A stretch of DNA of 64,000 bases, taken from positions 17,050,001 through 17,114,000 of the forward strand of contig OY755171.1 of NCBI GenBank assembly GCA_963576735.1, given 5' to 3'. The DNA is from Bedellia somnulentella (lineage: Eukaryota; Arthropoda; Insecta; Lepidoptera; Bedelliidae). This document shows positions 35,008 through 46,688 of this stretch, one piece after another; position 1 is the first letter of the stretch, and each line of letters opens with the position of its first letter. The notes under the pieces are model-generated. The model ran no database searches. It had not been told where the DNA came from and saw only the letters and a program-made list of their open reading frames with translations. The translations under genes were made by a program, and so were the position numbers.

Positions 35008-36363
35008 TCCGGTCAATTTATACATTCAAGGTTACATAAATTCATAAGAAGCTGAAAATTGGCACAATTGTTCAAAACATGATTATAAATGAAACCTCAA
35101 AAGTCCCCATCGTTCCGAGGTGTGCTAAAAATTTTACACGAGGTCAAAGGGCACAAAAATGAGTTTTTTGCGATTTTAAGCGAAACGGTGAGTTTTTTCG
35201 CAAAATCACCACACCACAAAATTGTAGATCAGAAAATTCTCTACAAAAAAGATATCAATATTTTTTTTCCTAAAAGCCAACATTTTGAAGATATAACGCG
35301 TTGAAAAGTTCGATCATTGGTAATGCAAACGTGTGCAAAGTATGAAGACTTAGCACACGTTTCCACGCCACTTATGAGGTAGTGTACTTGTGTACTACTA
35401 GCGCGTTTTATTTTAACGTGGTATCCCCTGTAGGCCTATTCCACGGGTCTGCAGTGATTTTATTTGTTTTGAAACTATTGTAAAATATTATTATACATAT
35501 CGGTTGGTTAAAATAATGGCGGTGTAATTGAAGATGAAATGGTTAATATTCCTCGTCTGATTCGTAATTTTCCAGGATTACTGTTTCTTGTTCTTCGTCT
35601 TCTTCTTCCTGTTCTTCTTCTTCTTCTTTTTCTTCTATTTCACAGATCAACTGTCCCACTAGCGATTCCTCATTGGTATCATATGAGTCTTCTAGATTAG
35701 CTGACTCAACATTAGAGCACGATCGGCCTTGGCAGTTTGTGCATGCCAGGGAACAAAACAGTCCAACTTTTCTGCATCCACATTTAGCATTACAACATTT
35801 TTTACAGTTGCAAAATATTGAGTTGAGAAGTTTCTCAGCTGCTGGTGGAAGTAAAGTTAGAACTGGCTCTAATGTATTGTCGACCAACTTCCAACCCCAG
35901 CCACACTTGAACTTGGTAATATACCCAAAATAAATGTTGGTGAGCAGCTACTGAGGTGAGGTTGGAGGTAAAGAAGCTAGTTTATAACACCTTATAAGTG
36001 ATGTTAATACGTGGCGTACGTTTGCAAAGTATGAAGATTACCAATGATCGAACTTTTCAACGCGTTATATCTTTAAAATGGTGGCTTTTAGGAAAAAAAA
36101 TATTGATATCTTTTTTGTAGAGAATTTTCTGATCTACAATTTTGTGGTGTGGTGATTTTGCGAAAAAACTCACCGTTTCGCTTAAAATCGCAAAAAACTC
36201 ATTTTTGTGCCCTTTGACCTCGTGTAAATTTTTTAGCACACCTCGGAACGATGGGGACTTTTGAGGTTTCATTTATAATCATGTTTTGAACAATTGTGCC
36301 AATTTTCAGCTTCTTATGAATTAATGTAACCTTCCTCCTTATTTTAGGCCTAAATTGACCGGA
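35008..36363. mobile_element. DNA transposon with ~300-bp inverted repeats and a CXC fragment
   Basis: Ends are inverted copies beginning TCCGGTCAATTTA. After a short variable stretch the arms match almost perfectly, about 35041-35325 against 36025-36310. The two mirror frames at 35089-35304 (+) and 36057-36272 (-) come from the arms and are not genes. Between the arms lies a minus-strand CXC-domain frame (35543-35945) and nothing else. No clear target duplication was found. It is probably a non-autonomous derivative of a larger element that encoded a CXC-ended protein. Superfamily not assigned. Confidence 0.8.
35543..35945 (-). pseudogene. CXC-domain protein C-terminal fragment (transposon cargo)
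   Basis: The open frame on minus runs from about 35945 to a stop at 35543. It is preceded by an in-frame stop, so there is no proper start. It reads through CGWGWKLVDNTLEPVLTLLP, then a cysteine-rich core, FCNCKKCCNAKCGCRKVG and FCSLACTNCQG, matching the tesmin/TSO1-type CXC pattern, a zinc-binding, DNA-binding fold. A strongly acidic tail follows (long E/D run, residues 84-105 counted from the methionine at 35887). Proteins ending in W-G-W-K ... LPPAP ... CXC are common in insect repeats. This copy lacks everything upstream, so it is a captured or residual C-terminus. Whether it is expressed is unknown. Confidence 0.65.
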
Positions 36364-36494
36364 CTATTTGTCTCAATCTTGGCAGGTAACATATTAAGAG
36401 CACAGAAGTATGTGCTCCATGAGACAGTTATAGCCCAAGGAGTCTTTTATCTGAAATTTTTGGATTCAAACTAAATAAACCAAATAGAGTGTGT

Positions 36495-36662
36495 GCTAAA
36501 AAAGGCCGGCGTCCGAAGTATGAAGAATAAAAGAGCATGTATGAGAAGAATGATGAATGTAACAGAAGCAAAAGTGATTTGCCTGGATCGTACAAAGTGG
36601 CGATCGATAGTCTCTGCCTACCCCAATGGGAACAATGAGCGTGAGTATAAGTAAGAAGAGTT
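36495..36662 (+). mobile_element. LINE-C 3' end, sense orientation
   Basis: GGCCGGCGTCCGAAGTATGA, GTACAAAGTGGCGATCGATA, then TCTCTGCCTACCCCAATGGG and GCGTGAGTATAAG. Read forward it encodes the end of a LINE protein: RSMKNKRACMRR and DRTKWRSIVSAYPNGN-stop. Confidence 0.75.
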
Positions 36663-38040
36663 TATTATTTTGTTGTTATAACTTCTCACTATATTTTAAG
36701 GACTAAACGTTAAGCAGTTTAGCGTAGTACTGAAATATCACTGCCACACTTTGTTTTGGCTGAGGTGAATAAGATGCTGCAAAAGCATTAGGGCCTTTTA
36801 AGAGTTGGACGGACTTTGGGCAACCCCACACAAATGTCTTTATTTAATCGAATGATCATTATTTTTCACCAACTCAGAATTTTACTTTCAAAAATGTATT
36901 TATTTTATTGTAGTGTACGTTGGTCTATTGTCGAAACCATTAAGATTTTTTTTTACTTCGTATTTCTTAACCATCTAAATGATTCACACACATCTAGATC
37001 TTATCACGCAACATACTATTCAATTTATAAGATAGAATTGAATGTAACAAGAATTAGGTGCCTAACCATTTTGTAATATTAGTATGCTCCATGTCATGAA
37101 AAGTGATTAATCCTGATGGTTAATATTGCGATGTTCAATGCATAATATTAAATTTTGAAAGTACAGTTCTTATAACCATAAATAAATGTAATATGTTTCA
37201 TGTGTAAATCTATTCTAGATGATATACGCTCGATTTCTGAATTGAGTATTTCAGCTGAGAACAACTTAAGTATCGTTCTGTCGCATTGAAATCTCAACAA
37301 CAAATCGGGCCACAGATAAGCTTTGCCCTGTTTAAGTGCCAGATATAAAATATTTAATTGTTCTCATGATTATTTCCCAATATACTTGTGTGCTTAATAA
37401 CTAAAAATTAAATTAATGAAGACTTTTAATAATGTACAAGTGAATCAAATTAAAATGTTTTTCATTTGCCAATTCAATGAATTGACGGACAACACACACA
37501 CAGGTTTGATTTCTGGATAGCTTTTCTTTATGGGTAAATCTCAAAAGTTTACTTTGTAGTTTTTCCAGTTTGATATAATTAACATCCGGTAATGTGAAAA
37601 ACAAGATGATTCAGATCACTCATAGGAATCGTCTTAATGAAAGTTTAGTCGTCGATCCAGCTACTTTTACATAAGTAGTAGTTAAATTCAATCACTTGTT
37701 ACTAGGCCAGTTAAGTGATCTCCTAATCACACGATTCAGTACAAGTTCGACCCCTTCCGTTCTGATCTATATATTCGCTGTGGTCATAAATTATAATTAT
37801 CTTATTACTAAAATGAGATTGGGTTAAAACATATAGAATATCCTTGTAGACTAAAAAGCATGGTAAACTTACTTTGTGAGTATGATTTATGTTTGAATAA
37901 GATCCCTAGTTCAGTAAGCTAAGCGTAATTTAAGTACATCGGACAATTATAAATCACTTTGGTTGATTTCACTTTTGTTAATGATGACCACTGAGATTTT
38001 AGGATAACAAAGATCAATGAGCCAAGCCAAGGCAGAGTAC
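36663..38040. other. AT-rich stretch without genes
   Basis: No supported coding or repeat feature seen. Short frames at 36816 and 37413 are unremarkable. Confidence 0.5.
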
Positions 38041-38450
38041 ATACATTTATACGTATACTCAGGCTATAAGTTCCCATTAAGGTAAGCAGACAGTATCTAT
38101 AGACACTTGGTACGGTCCTGGCAAAGCTCTCTAGCTCTGTTTACATTCTTCATACTTCGGACGCCTGCCTGTTTGAGCACACTCTATTTGGTAATAATTT
38201 GGCCTACAAGGTCGGCCTCTATTAACATTACCTACCACAACAACTCTATACATCTCTTTGACCCATTTTCTATCATTCATCCTCATTGTAGACAGCGTAT
38301 CAGCAGACAAATAAATCTTACTAAACACTTTATACTTAGTGTTCATTCTACCGAAAACCTGTCACAACTACAACCCATACTTAGCCGAAAACTCAACACT
38401 TCTTCATTGTTAAGAAACACAATATATTATGTAGAGAAAATGACATAATA
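38041..38450 (-). pseudogene. LINE-C polyprotein C-terminal fragment
   Basis: Long diverged LINE-C copy. On minus, a frame at 38131-38346 reads NDRKWVKEMYRVVVVGNVNR and then GRPCRPNYYQIECAQTGRRP. Compared with other copies this is the eroded form of the W-V-K-x-[IM]-Y ... GRGRPRRT ... DQIE segment that ends the reverse-transcriptase polyprotein. Plus-strand frames over it are shadows. Confidence 0.65.
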
Positions 38451-38534
38451 GCAGCAGTTTGGCTATTAAATAATAATCACCTTAAACAATGTTAATGACA
38501 AAATGATGGCAGCCGCCGTGTTTACTCTCACGGG

Positions 38535-38870
38535 GATAATGATGACAGGTAACGCACGCGCATGCCTCCACTTAATTTAAATAATAATATTACACCGATA
38601 CGAAATATATAAAGCCAAGAAATATAGTCGATAGAAGAGAGCAAACAATGAAAGAGATATATAGAGTCCATTTGGACGGTAATGTTAGTAAAGGACGACC
38701 ACGGAGGAGACATGAGAATGTGAGCAAAATGGCAGGCGTGCGTGTTCTAAATAAAAATAATGATGGATGTAGATGAAGCTCTAGAAGTTTTCCAAGATTT
38801 TATAAATTGGTGATCCATAGTCTCTGCTTTTCTTGATGATAACTAAAAGCGTAAGCATATAGTATATGTA
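38535..38870 (+). repeat. LINE-C copy, sense, strongly diverged
   Basis: GAAAGAGATATATAGAGTCC, GTAAAGGACGACCACGG and GGTGATCCATAGTCTCTGC follow LINE-C order, with a GTATATGTATGT tail at 38865-38876. It faces the copy at 38041 on the opposite strand, 90 bp away. Confidence 0.55.
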
Positions 38871-38876
38871 TGTACA

Positions 38877-40517
38877 ATGAAAAAGTATTGTAACATTTGA
38901 ATTTCGGACGTAACCTGAACTGTAGATCGTAAACCGGGAATATCAAACGTATGAAATTTTGAAATTAAAATTATAATATCTGGATAGGGCGTGGTAAGTG
39001 TAAACAATAAGAAATAAAGCTCTTAAAAATGTAAAGATATTGTAACAATCCAAGCGCTAAGTTATTTTTGCAAGGAAATAACGAAGACAATTGGTTAACT
39101 ATATTACGTTTGTTTAATTATGCTTCCCAAAAATGACAGCAATATAATAAAATAGTCCAGTATAATTATTTGCAGTATATTTATTGATGACATGCAGGAA
39201 GCACTAAACTTTATCGATTTCGTGTTTCCTGAATTCAAGGACGATATGTTACCAATAAACTAATAAGGTTATATATGTATCCTAAAGCTATAATATTATT
39301 TACAGCCATATCAGTTATTTATTTAAAAATTAAATACCTTATACAGTAGAAAATGCAAAATCTAGTCTAATCTAGGATTATAGTTATCCAAAACGGGACA
39401 TTAGGAGGATTTATTTTCAAACTGTAAAATGTTAAAAAAACAACACGAATATATAACATTTTTTAAGAACTTTTGAAAACAGGGCGGTACTTAAAACCTA
39501 ACCATGACTACAAAGAAAATATATAAAACTAGAATGTTTATATCCTTGGGATTGAATGGATGGCAACCCTAGTTAGTGTATCTAACATTCACAGATATTC
39601 AGAACCCTCGAATAAAGTTAACATTTCTAAGTATAGCAGCTCTTTTTCACTTTTTTAATTTTCTAATGTAACACTTTATTTGTCAGATAAGATATAAAAA
39701 AGAAACAAAATTTAATAAAAATATGGGTTGAAATATATTTTAGTAAAAATATTTCTAACTGGCTATTCTTCTATTTGATTCTACACAAGCGTACATAATC
39801 ACTTAATTAAGCGAGAATATCCAACAATATTAGTTGAAAATATTATATTATATTTAGCTACATTCTTTAAATCTCTTAAATTATCAAATATGTTTTTAAT
39901 AGTGGTTTATCCAAGTAAAATGATTAAATAACGAATTTGACTGGTTACAAAATAATTGCCATGGCTGCCTACCGAACGTTAAATACACTTTCTCTATCAA
40001 TCTCACTGTACTATGGTTTCTCGAAGTCATGATTATTCAAGTACGTTTTAGAACTTTAATCGTTTGCCTGTAACTCAAACAATGAAAACTTGCATACGTT
40101 TAATATTTCTTAGTCAAGTCGATCAAGTAATATACGATAAAAAACTGAATAAAAAAAGATATTTAAATGCAATCCAACTATGTTTAAAACTTTATTGCTA
40201 AAAAAACTTACATAAGTCTCAAATTCCATAAAGGATACTCACTTTATTTCATGTATGTATGTATGTTCCTCGGGCTTGATATGTTAATATAACAATGAAC
40301 GCTCTTTTAGAGATAAATCTTTATAATAATAGAAGTTTTTGTCAAATTTCAGCTGTTTGTGTGTGAGTGTGTTTTCATCTTCGTTGCCGGTAACTAGGGA
40401 TAAAAAGAAATCTTTATTAAAAATATGTTTTTTTTTTGTTTCAGGTACGTACAAACAAAACTTCGAGATATCGGTGTCCTGTCTTGCCCCTAGTAATTAT
40501 AAACCACAGCCTTTTAA
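38877..40517. other. AT-rich stretch without genes
   Basis: No coding signal, splice-bounded frame or repeat recognised, apart from a short (TATG)n at 40253-40265. Confidence 0.5.
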
Positions 40518-41457
40518 CTTCGCACGGGTAGCGTTGTTTTTTTATATATCTGAGGTTTCTTTCTTCAGTCCCTGCTTAAGCATTGTGAAATTCAGCGCAA
40601 TGTTTTCAATTTATTAAATTTATAGCACTCCCTAAACAGTGTAGTTTGGTGATTTTGAATGCGCTATTATGAACGGTTCAGTATTTCCGTTTAATAGCAA
40701 ATTTTGGAATAAAACGCTATGAAGTACTTATACTAAACAATAAATAATTAAGTGATGTAGGATGCAACTACTGGCGCCATCTAGTATGTTTTATGTAAAT
40801 TAGTAAAGATTTGGTTTTGATCACGGGCGCGATGGCATGTTTTATGTATAATTTCGGTGTTTCTCTACCGATTTCTATGATTCTTTATTTATTGAATGGG
40901 TAATAATGTTAGCTTTTTTAAATTAGGGATAAGTGAGAGGTTTGCAAACGTAAGAGTAAACAAATATAATCAGAATGTTCCGAACTGCTAAGCTATCAGG
41001 AAATACACGTGTTATTTTGAGCCAACCGTAAAAGATAGACATAAATTGTCGAACATTTTTTTTTAAATAGTTTTATGAAGAATATTTCCGTCATACATGA
41101 TTTCTATGTAAGTTTAACCATTAAGGCTGCGCACGCGACGGAAGCTTAAAAAATGGAGTAACTTCTCCCGTTTTCCCAAAATTTCCCAAAATTCCCCTGT
41201 ACTACTCGGTTGGAAAGTATACACAAACCTGCCCAGGAGTATGAAAAATAATTGTACCAAGTTTCGTTAAAATCCGTCGAGTAGTTTTCGTTTCCATAAG
41301 GAACATACAAACCGACAGACAGACAGACAGACAGACAAAAATTTTACTGATTGCATTTTTGGCATCAGTATCGATCCTTTATCACAACCTGATAGTTATT
41401 TGAAAATATATTTCATGTACAGAATTGACCTCTCTACAGATTTATTATAAGTATAGA
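40518..41457 (-). mobile_element. Helitron copy, 3' end eroded
   Basis: 5' end (TCTATACTTATAATAAATC on minus) at 41457. The body follows the 24363 copy throughout, including the ACTGGCGCCATCTAGTATGT block at about 40770. The GC-rich end is cut at CGCACGGGTAGCG; the terminal CTAG of the family is not at the expected distance. With 24363-25293 it forms a large inverted repeat 15 kb apart. Confidence 0.7.
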
Positions 41458-42852
41458 AGATATATAGATTAAACTCTTTAAAACTAATCAATGTCTATGC
41501 CAAATGACTATATACAATCCTCGTATATTTATGTTTTGAGAATACATGTAAATCAAAGGGTTACTTACAACTTAAGGGACCAAAGTGAAAAAGTGCTATC
41601 CCAATCCAAATCGTGTAATTATTTCTACGGAAAATAATGGCTTAAACTGTTAGAACTGAAGAATTATTAATGCAATGTTTGTTATAATCGAGAAACCATG
41701 GTAATAAACGATTAAATTACCATAAGTAACGCACAGTGAGTTTACGTACGTACGTAGTACGGGTCAAATGTCAAAAGATTTAAACAAAGATTTACACGAA
41801 TCATCATAATTTCCTCCAGCTATAGCTCTCATGCATTTCATCGGGAAAGAAAATTACTATGTCATTGGTTAGCGTGCAATCTATAATCACAAAATAACAT
41901 ATACTTTTAGTAGAATTTGGTGCCCTTGCCGATAGCTGTACTTAATAAATGCCTTCTTTTCAATCTGGTATTAGATTTGTTTTTCCAAGAAGTTCGTTGG
42001 CTGAATCAACTTTTTTATTTATTCGTCAATTATAGATTAATTTGACAGAACTAAATTTCAATCAAAGGCGGATATAAATTAATTATCACACATGCCGATT
42101 TACTCTGAACACAAAGAAAAAAACTATAAAATATATCCAAAACGTCATTATATGTATCAATCACCCATTCACTCCTAAGTGGTCGCAATTATCAGTTAGT
42201 TATACGAAATTAGATCTTAATGCAAGGTCATAAGAACTTGTGGTTAATAAAAACTAGGCTAGTTATTCTAGTCAGTGGTCTGGATCGCCTTGTCCTTTAA
42301 ATAACTATAAATAAGAGTTTACAAATAAACTATATAGACATTGATATTTCCTTATGTTTGATTTATTTTTGTCTAGCAATCTTTCAATTTAAAGTGCAAT
42401 GAAGCATTATGCAAATTTATTATTGACGATACTAATTGTGTATATCTAAAGTTAGTTTTACTGTTTATTGGCATCATATCTTACATAACTTTAGAAAATA
42501 ATGTGTATGACAAATCTTGTTACACCAATCAAAATCGTCACATTAAAGCTCTCCATAACAATTCTTACACAAAACATAATTTTACACAGTAAGAAATTAC
42601 CGATAAGTGCCTAACCAAATGTTAAGCCAAATTGGAAAATTTTACTTTACCTACTACACCTACCTCTGCTTTTGGAGATTGAGTGAGGGTAAAGTTGTTA
42701 AATAAAGCAGAGTTGGTCATGAGCCAAAAGGGTAGGCCTTAAAGTGCCAAGAGCTGTTACTACCAACGAGTGTTATACCAGTATTTTCAACACTTGTGAT
42801 GTTTATTAATTATATTTGTGAAAGATGCTATGATTGATAATGCAGCTGAATT
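41458..42852. other. AT-rich stretch without genes
   Basis: Nothing recognised. Confidence 0.5.
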
Positions 42853-43065
42853 TTATACATACATACATACATATACTCACGCCATTAGTTCCCATTGGGG
42901 TAGGCAGAGACTATTGATCGCCACTTCGTACGATCCTGACAAACCTCTCTAGCTTCGTTTACATCCATCAATCTTTTCATACATGATCTTTTTTTGATTC
43001 TTCATACTTCGGACGCCAGCCTTTTTGAGCACACTCTCAATTTGGTCCAAGTGTGGCCAATTTCT
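42853..43065 (-). mobile_element. LINE-C 3' end
   Basis: Well preserved: (CATA)n, ACTCACGCCATTAGTTCCCA, TTGGGGTAGGCAGAGACTAT, to CTTCGGACGCCAGCC and TTTGAGCACACTCTCAATTT. Confidence 0.8.
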
Positions 43066-43289
43066 GAATTTTATTGTTTATATACTAAAATGCTCTATTT
43101 AAGCAAATGTTTACACTCATTGATAACTCCGTGTATTTTGTTTTTGTATGCACCCTCATTCTGATGACACAAGATGAATTAGGAAAAACGGGACATTATT
43201 GCACTAGTGCGTAGAGCTAAACAAAAATTCTCAATTTTTTTATAAACAGCTTTACATGGCTGAATTAATTGGAATATAAGTCACTTTAT

Positions 43290-43384
43290 GAGCAACTTAA
43301 ACTCAAACGTTTACGCCGTATATCCCCGAAGGGCTTAGCAGAGTTACTAACACTTCTGAACATCACGTGACATTGTCACCAGGA
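43290..43384 (-). repeat. SINE-A fragment
   Basis: AACGTTTACGCCGTATATCC to CATCACGTGACATTGTCACC. Cut by the MITE that starts at 43385. Confidence 0.75.
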
Positions 43385-43524
43385 GGCCTAGCACGAGCTA
43401 TTTTATCGTCACGATATCGGTTAGAATGAAATGACAGTATACGATACTAAGTAAGTGGGAAAGAGATGGCTGTTTTATACAACGCGATATCTAGGCAATA
43501 AGTCGCTCGTGTTACCTATGCTTG
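43385..43524 (+). mobile_element. MITE-P copy
   Basis: GGCCTAGCACGAGC start and a GCTCGTGTTACCTATGCTTGC-like end. Body shared with 25876 and 54583. The right end has a small insertion. Confidence 0.75.
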
Positions 43525-45062
43525 CGTTTGGAGTACTTAACCTAACTTAAGTGCAACTGTATTCATAATTAGTTATTTTATACATTTCATAAATAACTTA
43601 AGTTATATGAGCGACAGGATGTAGTGAGAGTCAAACAAGTTGCTATGATATTAAATGATTAGTATGTATAAATAGTATGAATAACTATTTGTCTAATAAA
43701 TTAAAAGTAGGTCTAGTCGACAAGGCTTCTAAGAAATAATTACTATGCCAACATTAATATCTGTCACTGACAAATAGTCCCCGATATAGATCATAAAAGC
43801 ATCATAAGTAATCCTTGAATTCCAAATTGGTAAGCAACCTTCTTTTGAAAGAATAAAATGTCAAATGGATTTCAAAAGAATCATCTACTCATATGTATTT
43901 GGTACTCTTAGTTTATATCTTCTGACAAGTTCTCCCAGAAGGTTCGTTACAGATTGATGGTAGTAAAGTATTAATTCTGCTCAAACTACACTTTGTAAGG
44001 GTGGTTAAGATATGCACACTTTTTGTGGTTATGGTTGAGTGCAAGTAACACCATTTTTAGGTGGTGATTGGATAGTTCAACAAGTTCTGCTGCAACAAGT
44101 AATTACCCTATTATCTTAATAAGACCACTTCAGGTTTGAAGTGTCGGTATACAATACACTAGCACTACCTCGTTTGTTCTAGTAATTATCGAACTGGTGC
44201 CTCATAATAATAGAGGCTCGGCAATGGGTCAGCTGCCATTCGATTCATTGATTTAATATAAAGACTATGTCGCATCTATGATGCATCATTATATTATGAG
44301 AATTCCGTTAAAGATCCAGGGAATAATTTCAATTGATGTTAAAACAATTATCAGTTTAAAAAATACTCGGTTATTAAATACTTGTCAACGTTCGAATGAT
44401 ATTTCATTAACTGCATATTAAGCATCAATAGCACCCAACACGGATGCAAGGAAAACCCAAAACCTTTAAAATCTGTTTTTATGACCTTGGCATCTTCTTA
44501 AACAAAATTAATTGTTCGACGGACGCACTCGACGATGTACGATTAAAAAGAGAGAGGGCCCGGTAGTGTTCACACAAATTACTTGATGTCCTCGCAAATA
44601 AAGACCACTTGACGTTAAAAGTGAACTACTTTTAATGCATACAGCCAAATGTTATGTCCGTACATTGACATTGGCACAGCTGCTTTTAATACAATGACTA
44701 AAGATTTAAAATGTTGAGTACTTATCGTATGGAGGCACGTTTGTCAAAATACCACCGCTCAATCATATAAGCTTTCTTAGGAGTATTTCAAATGTCAGCT
44801 TTTTAAGATTATTTTCCATTTAAATTATTCTATAACTTGCCCTTTTATATAATTATTATTATATAAAAATATTTAATTTATAATAATCTTATATAAAATA
44901 TTGCCTTTTTTATAAAGCCGAAATGGTGGCATCAGTACTTAATATCACTTCAAATCGCGGGTCAATAAACTTTTCTTCAAAGTTACCTAGTTTTTGCTCA
45001 ACCTAAAGCATTTGCTTGATATAATCTGAAGTTCTTCCAATTTTAATAAAATATATTCCTTC
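43525..45062. other. AT-rich stretch without genes
   Basis: Very AT-rich near 44830-44900. No feature recognised. Confidence 0.5.
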
Positions 45063-45272
45063 ATATGCTCACGGCTATAAATCTCCCAAAAGGTTGGCCA
45101 GAGCGTCAGATTTTGAAATGCTTAAGATACTTTACGAATTTATAGGATGGTCTGTAACGGGTCTCCAGCCAGACACATTGCCAAACAATCACTTTAAAAT
45201 CTGAAATACGCATTGACGCCCCCACGACACCCACAAAAAGAAATGAGTTAGTGCTGTTCTAAGCTGACACTA
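45063..45272 (-). repeat. SINE-B copy, diverged
   Basis: CATATGCTCACGGCTATAAA, TAACGGGTCTCCAGCCAG and GCTGTTCTAAGCTGACACTA. Confidence 0.65.
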
Positions 45273-45274
45273 AC

Positions 45275-45865
45275 ACTTTTTTTTTTTTCGAAAGAATTGG
45301 TTGCTGCGGGCCCTGTGGCCTGTGCGGCTTCACCATGACTTTATGTGTGCCGGGCAGCTGAGGGCCGCCCTGGCGGGGCAAAGGAAATCGGATAAGCTAA
45401 ATCGGATAGAGGGAGAAAGAAGCCCTAATAAGGTGACCAAGCGGGAGGCTTATGTCATACAGTGCGAACTCTCGCGTCCTTCGGCAGGCCTATGCCAGTG
45501 GCACGGCAAGGGAGGTTCTAATCTGGGGTTCTTCGACCTCACCGGCGAGGTCGGTGTCTGGAGTGGTGTGTTCTTTGTCCGTGAGCGCTGGTGGCCTCTG
45601 AGGCCTTAAGAGCTTATTCCATTACACTTTGTCGTTGCTGAATTCAGACGTCCTTCGAAGTTACTGCCGCAGATCCGCAGTTATTCCACTAGTCTGAATT
45701 CAGATTCTGTGGCTTTCAGACGTCTTCATTCAGACAAATGGAATGAGCTCTTTAAGCTCGCTGGTGATCGGGTCGTCGGGATCCGAGAGCACGCTACGAG
45801 GGCGTCTCTCTCGAGTTCCGGTGAGATAGTGCACGAGGGTGGCGAGTTTCGTTGCTTTTGTAGTC
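45275..45865 (-). mobile_element. LINE 3' region with poly(A), interrupted by a MITE
   Basis: On minus it ends in a long A run (T run at about 45277-45288 on plus). The last 100 bp are the same family as 17690-17916. It extends much further upstream than that copy, but no reverse-transcriptase frame is visible, so this is untranslated or decayed sequence. The 102-codon plus frame (45301-45609) is antisense. Confidence 0.65.
45610..45751. mobile_element. 142-bp MITE bounded by TTAA
   Basis: Inverted ends GAGCTTATTCCATT and AATGGAATGAGCTC, with TTAA on both sides (45606-45609, 45752-45755). The interior has CTGAATTCAG palindromes and repeated TTCAGACGTC. It interrupts the LINE 3' region; removing it and one TTAA gives a continuous LINE sequence. 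Confidence 0.75.
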
Positions 45866-46440
45866 GTTACTACCAAAACTTACGATAGGTAGCAAAATTG
45901 CGATGACGTAGGCGATGTCAATGTCACTCACGGGAAGAGAAGAAAACTTTTTATTACACTAAGTTTTTTTATTACGTATAGCAAAATTATTATGCACAAC
46001 CATTTCTTAATTAGCATTAAAACTGACTTTACCATCTGTCTGGCTAGTGTTCCAAAAAAAACTAGGTCAGCAAACATGTGTTTTGACAATATTTTCAATA
46101 GACTTACAAATGAGATGTTATGTTACGGAACAAACATTGACCAATGTGTCTTGCGTCATTTGTCTCGTGTCCTTTTGTGGCAGTCAGAAATGATTGGATA
46201 TTGAGTGGTCATTTAGTGGAGGTCTACAACAGTACTAGCTTATCTATGTTTCTGTGTTAAAAAGGGATGTACTAACACGATAGTAGCTCTAGCGTCTTTC
46301 AACCCGTTCTTGGCCCGTGTGGTATCCATGTCACCCTATTAAGTAGGATGGAGCCCCTCGGTGTAGATATATGGAGATGGCAAATCCACACCATTTTCCC
46401 CATTTTTTTTCGTTCATAGTAGTAATATTTTAATTTTAAA
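45866..46440. other. Stretch without supported genes
   Basis: Contains a patch at 46285-46360 (CGTCTTTCAACCCGTTCTTG, GGATGGAGCCCCTCGGTG) that looks repeat-derived, but I found no second copy. Confidence 0.4.
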
Positions 46441-46444
46441 ATTA

Positions 46445-46500
46445 AAATTTTAATGCATTAGTATGAGTACCAACAAACTCATACTAATGCATTAAAATTT
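46445..46500. repeat. Perfect 24-bp hairpin
   Basis: Left arm 46445-46468 and right arm 46477-46500 are exact reverse complements (core TTAATGCATTAGTATGAGT) around an 8-base loop. No other copy is in the window. Confidence 0.9.
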
Positions 46501-46549
46501 AGTAAATTCTGTAGATCCCAAAAACAAGTATCTAAAGAATGCAGACAAA

Positions 46550-46688
46550 AAAGGGTGGTTGGGCATAGGTTTCCCACCTCATCACCCAATAATCACGTTA
46601 AAAGCCCCTGAATCCTAAGTTGCCTAGTTCTACACAAAGTGGAAGATATAAGTTAATGCTTTTCTAAACAAACACTATACAGCTCATA
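46550..46688 (-). repeat. SINE-B 5' half, diverged
   Basis: GGTTTCCCACCTCATCACCC, TAAAAGCCCCTGAATCCTAA and CAAACACTATACAGCTC on minus order. Confidence 0.6.

Noticed and set aside
35089..36272. Two near-identical 71-codon frames in mirror orientation
   Set aside because: They are the inverted-repeat arms of one transposon. Conservation reflects arm identity, not protein selection.
24363..41457. Helitron pair read as the terminal inverted repeats of one 17-kb transposon
   Set aside because: Both copies have their own 5' and GC-rich 3' ends, and the DNA between holds many unrelated insertions with no transposase matched to them.
45301..45609. 102-codon GC-rich plus frame
   Set aside because: Antisense to a LINE 3' untranslated region.
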